Assembly (NCBI GenBank): GCA_940671915.1
Contig: CALNVZ010003432.1
Coordinates: 6,009,808-6,073,807 of the forward strand
Reading direction: 5' to 3'
Length of the DNA: 64,000 bases
From: Paracentrotus lividus
Taxonomy: Eukaryota > Echinodermata > Echinoidea > Camarodonta > Echinidae
Shown here: piece by piece, positions 23,201 to 35,496 of the stretch
Layout: each line of letters starts with the position of its first letter
Position numbering within the stretch: the first letter of the stretch is position 1
Position numbers and translations under genes: made by a program
The notes under the pieces: generated by a model
What the model saw: the letters and a program-made list of their open reading frames with translations, nothing else
The model's database searches: none
What the model was told of the DNA's origin: nothing

Positions 23201-25752
23201 CTGCCTTAACTGGATCTGAATGGACAACTGTGAAGAAAATCATGAGAATTGTTAAAAATCTATTTTCAAAAAGAATACAAAATATGAAGAAAGTTCAACT
23301 GGCAACTGCCGTAACTAGATCTGAATGGACAACTGCAAAGAAAATCGTCAGAATCGTTACAAATCTAACATGCAGTTCAATGTTATTAAAATGTTTCAAC
23401 AAAATGAAAACAAATTAATGAAAATTATCGACCTACACAAATAAACATCTATTCTAGCTTTGGTTGTGTCATCATGGTATAGTGGTTTGTTCACAGGAGA
23501 GCGAAGGTCCAAATTCCACCACCTATGTAGACATTACATCACTCTGTCTTCCTTCATTTAATGATTATGTAACTCACCTGCGGAATGAGATTGAGCTCTA
23601 ACCATCGTTCACATGCGTTCACCACCTGACCAATCTTGTACTGAAATTTAAAAACAGGAAAGAAATGTACATGAAATTAAATAATGGTGTCATCTACAAC
23701 TAGGTTGATACATGCAGGACAAAAAATGTGTAACTTTTGCTGAAATTATCCTTACAAGAAAACAAATTTGAATGAGGTATCTTTTATCACAAACGCAAAA
23801 GCTGGAATTATATTTCTTCCATAAAACTATGGCATACTCATACTACATGCTTATAAAAAAATTCTGGTGAGCCATTACATAAAACTGTGAAGACATACCA
23901 GTATACCAATAGCAGAGCCAAGATAAGACATTTTTAGAATATGAATATTTGTCTAATATTTTCTACTCACTTGCATATTACTCATGTAAAATCAAATGTG
24001 CCCTCAGAAGTGATAAGATATTGACTGTTTTCAGAATACCACACCTGTGGGGTGTAACACAAAGACTTACGATTGATAAAAGTTACGATTGATTTTTTCT
24101 CGGTAGCCTCATCATGGACAGGATGCTCCTAAGTTGATGATCTTAATCCTAACACTAGCCCTAACCCTACTCTTAATCATATCCAGATCCCAATCTATGA
24201 CCGTAGCTGGATTCCAAATGAGGCTACCGAGAAAAAATCAATCGTAACTTTTAATCAATCGTAAGTCTTTGTGTTACACCCCACTGGATAATTAAACACT
24301 ACTGTAAAGCTCTTTGATTGATTCATATATCAAACCATATTATCATGACATACCTTTAATGCTGCCTGATGATATCTGCACACTGTACTTGACTGAATAT
24401 CTTCCATCATAATATCTGCACATCTAGTAAACAAACAAACAAACAAACAAACAACATACCCATCAATACAAAAATCCACATGAATCGGCAGAACAAATAT
24501 AAACCCCTCCCAAAAAGTTCCGCAAATCGACTTTGGGCATGAAACTTTCATGGTATGGCTTTATTATTCTGATATCAGACTATTGGAAAGATAATTTATT
24601 CCCCTTTTTATTGATATCAAAATTTTAATGATTGTGTCATGCTTCAATGCAACAGAATGTCAAAATATGGAGAAAAGTAAAAAGTCAAATGTTCAAAATA
24701 CAGTTTTATCGATCAAGTTAAATTCCAAAACTCGACTCAGGTCCTGATAACTTTAGGGGTATTTTATCATTTTATTGAATTTTATCTCATTGTCAAGTTC
24801 ATTTATTCCTCTTTTTAATGAACCCGAATTGTAACAATAGTATTGTTTTGTATGTACAGAACACCTGAATGTTAGGGACAAGTCAGATGTCAAATGTTTG
24901 CAATTTGAATGCCTATTGTGCATAATGTTCTATTGTGCGATATCTCAATTTGAGCAATAACAATGCATTTCGCAACTTTTCGCTTTTTACTTTGCATTAT
25001 ATTCATGAATTATGCGCATTCAACATGAATGTTTACATTGCTAATAGGGTATCAATAAAAGAAGAATAAAATAACTTTTATTAACATCATGTGGGTCACT
25101 CACCACATGAATGTGCTATGCATGCGTGTCCCCAAAAAGCGTCGAAAAGGGTCTGTTTTCAGCCTTCAGGCGGCGTTGACGCTTTCCTTAAAATAGGGTG
25201 TTTTTTTTATTTCAATTGCCATTTTCATAAAAATAGGGGTGTTTTCAAGCGGAAATCGTTGTTTTGGGGTCAAAATTTCACGGTGTTTACGCATTTAGGT
25301 ATGTTTCCAGTCTGACGTCGAAAAAGGGGTGCAAATTTGACTTCATGCAATGAGAAACGTTTAGGGTCATTTTCAGGGTGCGGGGACACGCATGGGTAGC
25401 ACTTTTTGTTTGAGTGACCCCCCCGGGATGCTAAGGTGACCAACCACATCAGTTTCCCACAATCTACCCCTTCATGGTACAATTACCCAAGGACTTTTGG
25501 CAAGGGGTTACAAGAAATCAAGGAAGATCAACCTACCTCCTTTCCAGGTCTGCAAATCCCAAAGCATGAGCCGACGCTAAGACACCAACCACATCAGTTC
25601 TTTCAGGGTTTACTCCTTCATGGTAAACAATTACCAAGGGCTATGGCAAAGGCTACAAGCAATAAAAAATATAATAATGAAACATCAACAGGGAGAAGAT
25701 GTCTAGGAAAATGAGAGATCAGATTAAGAAAGAGAGAAAAGAGAGAGGAAAA

Positions 25753-25787
<35 letters not shown>

Positions 25788-28700
25788 GGGGAGGATATGA
25801 TAGTGACATTAATGAAAAACAATAAAATATATAAACAAAAAATATGTTAAAGGGGAATTATCCCTCAGACAAACCCCCAAACATATTGGTAAAAGTTTCA
25901 GAAAAATCAGGCAATGAATAGAAGAGATATGAATTTTCAGATTTTGAGATCACTTATGATATGGAGATCCTCCAATTGGCAACGCGACCATGATGTGTGA
26001 TGTAATGCAGGGAGAATCTTTCCCATATATATTGTACACATTTTTACTAAAATCCCTTTTTTTCTTGATTCTAAAAGGAGAATAAAGAATTTTTTTATGG
26101 ATGACATGTAAATATATGAAAGTCATAATAATATCATGAAGAAAGCTGTTCTATCATTAGAATGAAAATAAGAGACATTTTAATTAGTTGTTGTGCACAC
26201 CATATGGGGAGTTCTCCCCTTCTGACATCACAAATGGTGACCGCGTTGCAATGGGAGATTTCCTATGTCATTAGAGATCTCAATATTCAAATACTCATAA
26301 CTTTCTTATCATTTATCCGATTTTCACCAAATCTTCACTAATGTGCTTATTTGATTTTTCTGCATCCACAGTAAGCCAACTAGCTACAAAGGGACAATTC
26401 TCCTTTAAATAATCTATGATACTTGTGTCCACTACTATCGTCATTTACATGAATTAAATTTAACCTTTAATTACTTTTCTGTAACAGAACAATAATCATG
26501 ATCTAAGATTTCACTCTAAATCAAAAGTAGACCTGTGCCCTTTAAAATGAAGAGTCATGATCAATGGCAAATTGATATTAACCTATCAGGACTCCCGTTA
26601 CATTGAATTCTTGCATAAAACTTTCAATCAGTCACCAATCAGAATGTTTGATCATAGCCCATTATGTTACAAGACACCGTACCTTCTTTAGAAACCATTG
26701 GGTCCTTGATCTTTAGTTTGAGTTTGACCATGTTACTTGTCCTTGCTGCTACGATGTGTGCAGGATGGTTGATGTCTTTCTTGGACGATGGTTGTATGCT
26801 CTCTGTAGACGCTGTTTGAGTGCTCAGCTGTCTGCTAATCTTCTGGTATTCAGAGCTGGAAATGAGTTTCAAATTGAAATTGAAATTTAATTATTTTTTG
26901 TTAATAATACAAACATGCAGGTACAATATGTAAGGAATGGTTGACGTCTTTCTTGGACGTTGGTTGAATGCTCTCTGTAGATGCTGTTTGAGTGCTCAGC
27001 TGTCTGCTTATCCACTGGTATTCGGAGCTGGTAATGAGTTTGAAATTGAAATTGAAATAACAAAAACATGCAGCCCAAAGGTCGATACTGTTTGTTTTGG
27101 GTGCTCAGCTGTCTGTATATATTCTGATATCTTGAGCTAAAAAATGATGAAGAGCATAAATTTTGAAATTGAAATTGAATTGGATTATTGAAATAATGTG
27201 TTATGGGTAGTGCTAGTGTAAGGGTTAGGGTTGCAATAGGGTTCTATGATAGGTTTAAGGTACAGGGTAGGGTAGGATATAGTGCTAAGTCCAGGTTTAT
27301 AGTAAGACAGTATGGAATGTACAACAGAGCAATTGTCAAAGGAGCAAATCATCAACATCTCTACATTTGGACATGAATATTTACCTGTAAAACTGGCTCT
27401 TGCTGATGTACTGGTCGACAGTGGCTGACATAGGATCCCTATAATACAGCTCTTCATGAGGTCTATCCTCTGCTCTCTGTAATAACTGAGTAAGGGTGAC
27501 TGCCTTGCGGATATATGGACGGTGCAACTCCCAGTTTGTATCCAAACATTGAAGCAATATATCTAGTATTAAACAAGTACAAGAACTAAATAATTCAAAC
27601 ATTGTTTACCAATCAGATGCATGTTATAGGTTTCCCTGGCCATTTTCATTCATCCTTTAATCATTTTCACAAAAATTCATTAAAATACAAACAAAACTGA
27701 ATATTCCTGTAACCTCTATCTTCAATTTAATAAACACAATATTCAATTTCATGTTTGTACTTTGGATTTCCCAGAGAATTTGGTAAAACAAAACAAAAAA
27801 ACAATAAATCAAAAGGCACATTTTAATTTTGCAACAGATAGAATTTGCACTTCTATTTCTTATTCAAATTCACCTGTGGATATTTCAAATTATTAAGTTT
27901 ACTCATATTTATACTGTACGTATTTACATCTGAAATTTCTACATGTCTTTAATTTGTATCATTCCATTCTGATAATAGGGTAAAGGGTCTAAACCCAGTA
28001 CCATCACTTTCAACATCCTACTTTCTCTGCAATCGCACATGAATGAAATGATCGAAACATCATGCCTCTCAAATTATCATAATTATGCATGAATGAAAAA
28101 AACCAAAACAAAACATGAACAAACAACCCCCCACCCCCGCCAAAAAAAAAAAAAAAAAACTTCTAAGGGATATAATATTGCAAGAGAACTTTACCTGGAC
28201 CAAGGAGACTGTGCACAGGAGCTGAATGATAATGGAAGATATCAATAGGGGTAGGTGATCTAGCAGACATGGGTCGGAATCTCTCTATCGGAGCTGGTGC
28301 AGGTCTGAAAACAAGCAAAAGTGCATTTCCATCATGATCAGGGATAACATGAACAACATTTAGCAGAACCAAGTATAACATCAAGATTAAAAGTATGAGG
28401 AAAACTGAAACCTGCCTTTTGTTCCAGAGTTTTCAATTGATGGATTTGGATCGATACCCAACAAAAATAATGTACCTTTAAAGGATCGAATGTACATGTA
28501 AGACTGAACCGTTATTTTAATAAAGTGCAAAATCTAAAGCAAAGAAGTTATTATTTTCAAGTAAGGGAAAATTGCCAACTTACTAATTGTCAGACAGACC
28601 CATTTGCTAAAACCATTGAATTTCAAGTTAAATGAAGAGAACAACTTACTGTGTTGCTTTCTTTCCGGAGATGGGAGCAGTCATTGGTGGCTGAGGACTT

Positions 28701-31403
28701 GGACCTCGCTGATTATACCAGGTCTCACTGGACTTCTGAGGGGCTGTCATAGGTTTGTTGTAACCCTCTCTGGAGTGGAACTGGTATGGTTGATCTAGGT
28801 CACGATTCACTGTAGTTGCAGGATTATCAGCTAGAAAAACAAAATGAATAGACTTCATGAAAAGAAAATGTTTTTGATAAGCCCCTTACCAGATTGGTAC
28901 TCCATTTTAACTCTTTCACAGGAATTAAGGGCTTATTTGGTATTGACAGTGTGGAGGGCATATGAATAGAAGAAAAATTCCACCACTAGAACACTAAGTA
29001 TTGAATCGATGAGTGAAATCATAGCTGAGCAATCTTGACTTTAGGTCAGCCAAAGTGTGAGCATTCTTGTTATAAACCCCAGAAAGCTATGACTTAATTT
29101 CAAAACTAGGTTACCGGTATTATTAAAAACTAAAAGGATCTAATAGCTACCTGAAGTTAGATGATTGAATGTTACCTGATAGAATGGCAACAGTGCTCTT
29201 GTTGTAAGGTTCGTTAATGGATCTAATTGCTTGTGAAGTTCCAAGAAGATCCCCTCCTAAGGACTCTGGCAGTCTCCATCTATTGGTCCCACCAACTTGC
29301 TTTCTGATCCGATAGCGTGGAGACTCAGGGTGCTGTCAAAGCAATAAGTCTTCCATATTAAAGTAAGAGCTTGGAGAGCAAATATAAATGAAATCTAAAA
29401 AAATAAAAAATAGAGTCAGGCTGGACTTGAATAAGCTGCAGTGTGGCATTTCTGTAGTGTGTATTTCTTTTTTTATCAAATTTGCAATGGGTCAAAAGCC
29501 ACTTCTGTTACGTAATAGTCTGTGTATTGTTGTTGTTCCTTGTGGGCCTAATAATCTCCAAAGTGTTCTCCCAGTATGGTTGTCACAAACCTGTGTATTC
29601 AGATCCAGTGAAGCAAAATTTTTCAAAAGAATCAAAAGGATTAGGATAGCCTTATAAATACATTTCAAACTAAATTGAGTATAAACAGGGTATCCAACTT
29701 GATGATCCTTACTTTTTTTAGGCCTAATTATTCTCTGATGATTGACATGGATTTTTTGGGGGAGGCACTGTACAGGGTCATATTTTGGGATAATAATCTA
29801 TTTGATTAAATAGTAAAATGAAAGTAAAACTTACCCTTGGTGGTTGCCTGCCATCTACTACAACACCTTTAAGAGCAGTGAAAGGAGCACTCTGTAATGC
29901 CCTACACACAAAATAAAAAGGATTAAAAATAAAATAAGAATTTAACATGTACATAAATAATTTGCTTCAACATTTGTTGCTAATTGAGTTGCAGACCCTA
30001 TCCCTTCTCAATCTCACATGGGATACAGATCTCAACTACATGTAGCACCGACATTTATACCAGATTTCAGTACAACACCCACCTCTTAAAGTAGTTTTAT
30101 CATATCTTTTTTTTTTGTTGCAATTACAAATCTATCGAGACCTCCGCATAATGTGATTTGTGACATCATGTTTTGTATTATTTCTATGACATTTAGACAA
30201 AGTGGCACATTTCTATCCATTCAGTAGTACTATTCAGCCTGGATGGGGGGCCCGTTGTCCGGACACTTAAGCAGATAAAAACATCATCTTTTGCTCTGGA
30301 TTTTTTCTAAATTTGTGCAGTAAACAGAAAAAATATTTGTCTTGTCCGGACAAACAACCCGTCCGGATACACAACAACCGGGTATACCTCAATATTAATA
30401 ATTAATGACTACATACACTCAAACAGCAACAAAACAAAATAAGGAACATATAAAATGAATGAAATATTTGTTGGTATCTTGACTTGTCATGAATTTTCAA
30501 GAAAATATTGTTGATGCGACTAGCTTGGTAAGTCTTTCCCTGATCTGAATATTACAAAGGGTAAGCATGCCAAAAATTGTTGTGTAAGAACGCTTGCATT
30601 ATTTTTTAACTAAAAAAGATGACCCTGCCATTTTGAAATTGCAACAAATTAATGTGTCATATGATGACGTCCATGTGCATAGCCTAATCATTCATTTCAT
30701 AAAACAAATCACAGTTCGGGACCAGGCATGATTAAGTTAGAGGTCTCAGATTCTATGAAACATTTTGTTTTTAGGCTTGCAAATTTGATTGCGAAAAACC
30801 TAATAGGATGGGGGGTCCGTTGTCCGGACACTTAAGCAGATAAAAACTTCATCTTATGCTCTGGATTTATTCAAAATTTGTCCACTAAATAGTAAAAATA
30901 TTTGTGAATATTTGTGCTTTGTTATATTGTCTGATAATACTTTCAATCGATTGATGAAATATTGATCACAAAGGTCCTAAAATTGATGTTTTGTCCGGAC
31001 AAACAACCCGTCCGGACAAACAACCCGTCCGGACATACAACAACCGGGTATACTAATATTCAGGATCTAACAGTTAGTTAACATTAACATCAACTGTTTG
31101 ATGCAACTATGATGAAGTTAAAGAGTTATTTAAGCCTAATTAAGTCTTAACGAAAAAGTTTAGATTATAGTCTAGCTTGATCTCATTTTCAGATACAAAA
31201 TTAGAACAGTTGGAAACTTTCCTAATTAAATTAATTTCTTTGGGCTGTAAATGTAATGACTAATGTTATGATTCTTACATGGTGTACGAAAGAGCGTGAA
31301 CGTTGTATCTTGGAGGTTCTGTTGGTAAATAAGGTAGTACAACTCTCCCAGATGCATGCGAAGTGCCTGAAGAAAAGTTACGGATCAAAGTGGTCTCCGC
31401 CAT
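20244..31403 (-). CDS. BTBD16: BTB/BACK-domain protein, BTBD16-like (frameshifted BTB exon as sequenced)
   Basis: Fifteen exons join in phase: 31403-31279, 29901-29835, 29332-29176, 28830-28650, 28304-28195, 27562-27385, 26855-26683, 25652-25537, 24423-24354, 23640-23578, 23227-23160, 22577-22458, 21710-21458, 20810-20709 and 20501-20244. The product is about 679 residues from MAETTLIRNF; an in-frame ATG 31 codons upstream (31496) is possible. A Pro/Ser-rich N-terminus with TNRWRLPESLGGDLLG leads into a BTB fold (DILLQCLDTNWELHRPYIRK), a BACK region (ACERWLELNLIPQ, LRQLPVELLQKVIKSS, FFTFNEYYVYKMLCYW), then FIEQEKGQPYAGLF and a C-terminal beta-rich domain. The order matches the BTBD16/germ cell-less group. 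BTBD16 is preferred over GMCL1 from the TNRWRLP and ACEKWLEMN-like segments, from memory. Exon 8 carries one extra base in an A run at 25625-25627. BTB proteins often dimerise or bind cullin 3; no such function is shown here. Confidence 0.78.
21234..21281 (-). repeat. Partial duplicate of BTBD16-like exon 13 with donor
   Basis: It repeats the last 16-20 codons of exon 21458-21710, reading LMEDFKKDAIRIGFIIEQ with the donor GTACATG immediately after. The similarity continues about 80 bp into the intron (GAAATGCATGGATGA in both). It lies about 225 bp downstream in the direction of transcription. Confidence 0.85.
22137..22440. repeat. Degenerate TTTGGTCTAAT repeat, fold-back form
   Basis: Irregular units of about 20-24 bp based on CATTTGGTCTAAT / ATTAGACCAAATG occur first in one orientation and then in the other. 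It is the same family as 35497-35945. It lies in the intron next to exon 22458-22577. Confidence 0.7.
23285..23332 (-). repeat. Partial duplicate of BTBD16-like exon 11 with acceptor
   Basis: It repeats the 5' half of exon 23160-23227 plus its acceptor (TTTCTTTGCAG followed by TTGTCCATTCAGATC). The next codon in frame is TAG, so splicing to this copy would truncate the protein. The surrounding unit of about 105 bp is tandemly duplicated. Confidence 0.85.
23466..23530 (+). repeat. Possible tRNA-derived SINE fragment
   Basis: ATGGTATAGTGGTTTGTTCA resembles a pol III A box and GGTCCAAATTCC resembles a B box at tRNA-like spacing. No complete cloverleaf could be drawn. Confidence 0.25.
24049..24282. 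mobile_element. MITE with about 65-bp terminal inverted repeats
   Basis: The left arm (GGGGTGTAACACAAAGACTT, ACGATTGATTTTTTCTCGGT) is mirrored almost perfectly on the right (ACCGAGAAAAAATCAATCGT, AAGTCTTTGTGTTACACCCC). The interior contains CCTAACCCTA-like text but no protein. It lies in the intron between BTBD16-like exons 9 and 10. Confidence 0.8.
25436..25515 (-). repeat. Degenerate partial duplicate of BTBD16-like exon 8
   Basis: It repeats the 5' part of exon 25537-25652 and the sequence before it (CTTGTAACCCCTTGCC versus CTTGTAGCCTTTGCC; TACCATGAAGG; CTGATGTGGTTGGT). It contains small indels and has no intact acceptor or donor. It lies immediately downstream of the true exon. Confidence 0.75.
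25757..25784. repeat. (GA)n microsatellite
   Basis: About 14 GA units follow a purine-rich stretch upstream of BTBD16-like exon 8. The poly-Ser/Leu frame across it is an artefact. Confidence 0.85.
25847..26408. mobile_element. TTAA-flanked MITE (piggyBac-type target)
   Basis: TTAA at 25847-25850 is followed by AGGGGAATTATCCC. The other end is GGGACAATTCTCCT followed by TTAA at 26405-26408. The 14-bp termini are inverted copies with three mismatches. TTAA duplication is the signature of piggyBac-type transposition. The 554-bp interior has no transposase, so it is a non-autonomous copy. Confidence 0.75.
26535..26677. mobile_element. MITE, GTGCCCTGTAACAT family, beside a splice donor
   Basis: It begins GTGCCCTTTAAAATGAAGAG and ends CCATTATGTTACAAGACAC. 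The interior shows the family motif ATTGATATTAACCTATCAGG. Its right end lies about 5 bp from BTBD16-like exon 7 (26683-26855), so it occupies the intron directly after the donor. Confidence 0.55.
26939..27137 (-). repeat. Two partial duplicates of BTBD16-like exon 7 with acceptors
   Basis: The copy at 26939-27027 repeats the 5' half of exon 26683-26855 with its acceptor and stays open (SSEYQWISRQLSTQTASTES). A shorter, more decayed copy is at about 27098-27137. All copies are preceded (in transcription) by a TTTCAATTTCAA block, so a unit of about 170 bp was duplicated. Confidence 0.85.
30239..30387. mobile_element. MITE, GTTGTCCGGACA family, short copy
   Basis: It starts GGATGGGGGGCCCGTTGTCC and ends CCGGATACACAACAACCGGG. 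A longer copy at 30806-31052 shares both ends and the internal GCAGATAAAAACATCATCTT-like segment. Confidence 0.65.
30806..31052. mobile_element. MITE, GTTGTCCGGACA family, long copy
   Basis: It has the same ends as 30239-30387. An extra internal segment carries a second tandem CAAACAACCCGTCCGGAC unit near the right end. It lies in the first intron of the BTBD16-like gene. Confidence 0.65.
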
Positions 31404-33494
31404 TGTTGTTGTTGGTAGAACTTCTGAAGTTCTGTCCTGACTTGTTGGCAATGTTGCTGACTTAATGCACTGTGTTGAATTGATTTCCAGGCCCACTCAA
31501 CAAGTTATTCAGCACCTAATTCATGTGAAACTTGGCAATATTGATGATCATCGGTTATCCTTGTTTGGGTGTTAAACCATCCATAATGAATTCACATCAC
31601 GTCACAGGTGCATAAAATCGAAGTCAGATTTCTCGGTAGGGGATCCGGATACGGTACGGTAATGCAACAGTACGAGTCGCGGGACCCAGCGGCATATAAA
31701 CCACACAGCATGCATGCCGCAAGCTAGCAGCAGTCAATCGCTTTATTGCGCAACAATACAGCACTGAAACGTACACACCGCGGGATCCCTAGTAACGGTT
31801 GCTAGGCACGGCCGGCCTTGAACAGGATCTGTCAAGAGCTAGAGAGTATAGAGGAGGGACGGAGTGAAGAGGGAGGGAGGGAGGGGGGGGGGTATGGAGA
31901 TATTGATTATGACAATTAATTGATTCCCTGTCATCATCATCATCATCATCAATATCATTATAGGCCTTATACTTAAAAGAAACCTAAAACATTTCAGATA
32001 GTTTGAGCAAAATTTTGTCGGCCGTTCACGTACGCATGATTTAAAATGGCGAGTATTTAAGACACATACATATCTTTGAAAAGAAAAGGGCAAAACAGGC
32101 CTATTGAAACGTTTTCAACTTAACAAAAAACTAAATAAAAGTAAACAAAGAGAGAGACAGAGAGACAGATAGAGAGTAAGAGAAAGAAGTAAGCTATACG
32201 AATTTGAAATAATTTTATTTTCCTCACAAAGACAGGAAGACCCGCCATTTAAAGTGGCAAATATTCAAGCGACTATTTTATACACTATCATCTGACTTAA
32301 TAGCCTATAATGTTTCTCAAGTGACTATTTTGTGAAATATATCAGCATATATAAGTCATCAAATTGAAACATATGTGATAGTCGTGATTTTACATCTCGT
32401 AATGTGATTATTCTAAACCTTTATCAACTATCAGCAAAATCTATTAGGCAAAATTAATTTTAGGTTTGACGAAGAATTTGAAGTGGATTATTATAATCAG
32501 AAACTATTTGGTCCACAAGAGATCTCAAAAATTCTCTTTTCTTGAAATCCTAAAAAAAAAGAAAAGAAAAGGTTAGTCGGTCTGCTCTTTTTTTCTTATA
32601 GAGTGACGTGCATACATTTCTAATGATCCTTTTCAAAACCTTTTTCTTCTGGTCATGTCTAAATCATTGGCCTGAAATCTTCACATAAACTTTATTCGGG
32701 TTTCAATGATACTTTTTTCCCTGTAATCCTGTACTATATTCTATTTCCCCACACACTCCTCTTTTGTTCAGTTCTTGTTCACACTAGTTCAGTTTTTTTT
32801 GTTTTTTTTGTTTTTTTGTTTTTTGTTTGTTTGTTTTTTTTTTTTTGGGGGGGGGGAGGGGAGGCGGGGACATCAGAAGGAGAGGGAAGGGGGGGGGGGT
32901 CATGTTATCTTTTTTTTTTGGGGGGGGGATCATTCATAATATACCCCGACTAATTGACTGCTAGAAGTAAAACAGACATTTACTTTGCGACAAGCTCACA
33001 GGCAATGAAATGATAGGTGATATATTCTTCTATTGCGAAAGCATGAACATTTACCTGCATCGCTAAAACTTTATTTAATCTTGTAAAAATAGTATTACAC
33101 TTACCATCAATATTATTTGGTATCTACACTGTGCCTTCTTTGTTATGATTTGATTACCTTGAAGATATATGATTGGGAATGGTTGATTTAATAGCTTTTG
33201 CTCTCAATGATATTGATAGTCAGGCGTAAATTGGCGGGGAGGGGGGGGGGGTGGAGGAGAAAGGGGGCGCCTAGATTAGATTTTAACATGCAAGTTCAAT
33301 AATGTCACAGACAAATAGTAAACATTCCATAGTATACATGTATCATTTCATTCTATTTAATTTTATATCAATAATAACAACATATATCTCTTTTAAATAC
33401 ATATAATTTTGTAAAAATAACTTAACTACACACAATGATATTTAACATACAGCAGTTCATTTATATCCATTTCACGATCAGGAATAAGTACACC

Positions 33495-33711
33495 TGGGGT
33501 GTTAAACATAGAGTTAAGTTGACGTAAAGTCGCACTGAAATTCTTAGCTCATACTGTATTTAACATTAATCTCATTAAAAGACTTCTCAATAGCGTACGC
33601 CCCCTGAGCATGATCTGGCTAATCATAATCTATGCATAATTTAATTATACTGCACGCAACTAGGAATTTAAGTGCGACTTTAAGTCTACTTAAGTCTTTG
33701 TGAAACACCCT
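33495..33711. mobile_element. MITE, GGGTGTTTCAC...AGTTAAGT family
   Basis: The left end (GGGGTGTTAAACATAGAGTT, AAGTCGCACT) is mirrored on the right (AGTGCGACTTTAAGTCTACT, CTTTGTGAAACACCC). The same family as 36028-36244; a partial copy is at 57722-57892. Confidence 0.7.
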
Positions 33712-33895
33712 CAGTTTGTAAACTAACAACAAACATATATGACCTTCTCTAAGGCTCACAGTGTCATGTGAACAGACATCCTTTGATACAAGATCTGAAA
33801 ATATCCTTCAAACTATTGATTTGAAGCCATTTAAAAATGAATATAAAGAGTAGGGTTGAGCTCTATATTGCAAACTTTGATGTAGCACAATGTAG

Positions 33896-34070
33896 TATAG
33901 CAATATTCAATGTTATTGAGTGCAAGGGTTACGAATATTACATGAGCGTGCAAGTTTAACCTTGATCTATTCAACGACGCGACAGCGGAGTTGAATAGAT
34001 CAAGGTTCAACTTGCACCGAATGTAATATTCGAACCCTTGCACGAAATAAAACATTGAATATTGCTTTTA
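33896..34070. repeat. Long hairpin with about 80-bp arms
   Basis: The left arm (GCAATATTCAATGTTATTGA, GTGCAAGGGTTACGAATATT, AACCTTGATCTATTCAAC) is mirrored on the right (GTTGAATAGATCAAGGTTCA, GTAATATTCGAACCCTTGCA, ACATTGAATATTGC). The loop is only about 15 nt (GACGCGACAGCGGAG). Confidence 0.8.
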
Positions 34071-34700
34071 TACAACACTCGATGTCTACCGGTAGATCTA
34101 CAACAGTACTAGATTTAAAGGTTAAGATCATTTAGCCTACTAGGCTAGCCTAGACCCTCTAACGTTACTCTAACGTTAGATCTAACTGTTAGATCTAGCC
34201 ATGCAGGCAAATTAAAGAATCTAAGTTCAATCATCACTCACCAGATATCAAATGAATATGCGTGGTCCAACCTTAATTAATCATGTTAATTAATCCTCGC
34301 AGTCCAATACTAAAAGCATCAGTAAAAATCCAAAACGATAAACTTGTCCTCGTCTAACAGCTGAACATATAGCGATCGTGTTCCGTGTAGAAGCTATAAT
34401 TGTGTGGAATTTAACTGCACTGCACACAAATGCACTGCGTCGCCCTAGGCCCTTATACGCGCACAAAATCAGTTTAGTACACGCAGCGCAGCTAGCTATG
34501 CAGCGCATTCGCGCATGTATGTGTATGTAATTTCAGTGTGTAGATCTACGTGTCATCGATCTTTTGCAAGCCGTTGAATAGATTCTTGGATATCGCACGG
34601 GCTACGTCATCTGTTCAATAGTTCATTCCGCTGAATGTCATGTGACCCACATTCATCCAATCAGCTGTCAACAATCTTTGTGTGTGTTGTATAAAAGGGT
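34060..34700. mobile_element. Possible element with TTTTATACAACAC termini
   Basis: TTTTATACAACAC at about 34063 and its inverse GTGTTGTATAAAA at about 34684 could be terminal repeats around about 620 bp of non-coding DNA. The first terminus overlaps the hairpin at 33896-34070, so the two may be parts of one larger element. Confidence 0.35.
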
Positions 34701-35496
34701 TTATACCATTAAACAATTAAGTACCCTATAAATAGTCCAACAAAATATTAATGTCAATTGCAGAAGATTATTTTGATTCCTTGTTTTCTATGTGTAACAT
34801 GTTATGTACATACAATAAACTTAAACTGCTAAATGATAAATAATAAATGGCGCAACAAAACCTTTGAGTCCAGAATGCATTGACATGTGAACTATATTGT
34901 ACATTTATAATTCAGTGTATTTAAATATGAATTTGATATTAATGTTCCTTTACTCCCATATACATCATAGTATTTACAATTTTTCAATATTGACACATTA
35001 CATTTGTACATATAACTCATAGAAATGGGGATAGTCATGAGCAGAGTTTCAGGTGTCATCCTAATAAAAAACGAAGCGATCATATGATTAATGCGCACAA
35101 TGCATAGTGAAAGGCAGAAGGAAAACAAAAGAGGGGAGAAACAGTGAGAGAGAAAAAGAGGAGGAAAATATAGATACATTTTTAGAGATGACTGTTCATG
35201 GACTTTTGAAGTTATACAATTTCAATACAAAAATAAATTATAACATAAGTAACCAAACACATAATAAAAGTTACCTAACCACTCTCCTCCCCACCAAAGA
35301 ATTTGTCAGAGTAAAGGGGATGTCTTTTGTATATGTCAGAAAATCAAAATGATTCATGAATGGTGGAAAACTGTCAGGATAAGTAAGAAAGATTATTTCC
35401 ATTGAACAAATATACACTGCGATGTCACTGGCAAGGAGCACTTCTATATTGTTGGTAATATAATCAACTCCCATTATCAGAGGTGACATTGGTAAA

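Noticed and set aside
27185..27250. Telomere-like AGGGTTAGGGTT near 27215-27235
   Set aside because: Only a few imperfect units are present and no array; CCTAACCCTA fragments also occur inside a MITE at 24049-24282.
20244..31403. Assignment of the BTB gene to germ cell-less (GMCL1)
   Set aside because: The architecture is shared, but the N-terminal TNRWRLPESLGGDLLG block and the ACERWLELNLIP block look closer to BTBD16; a tree would settle it.
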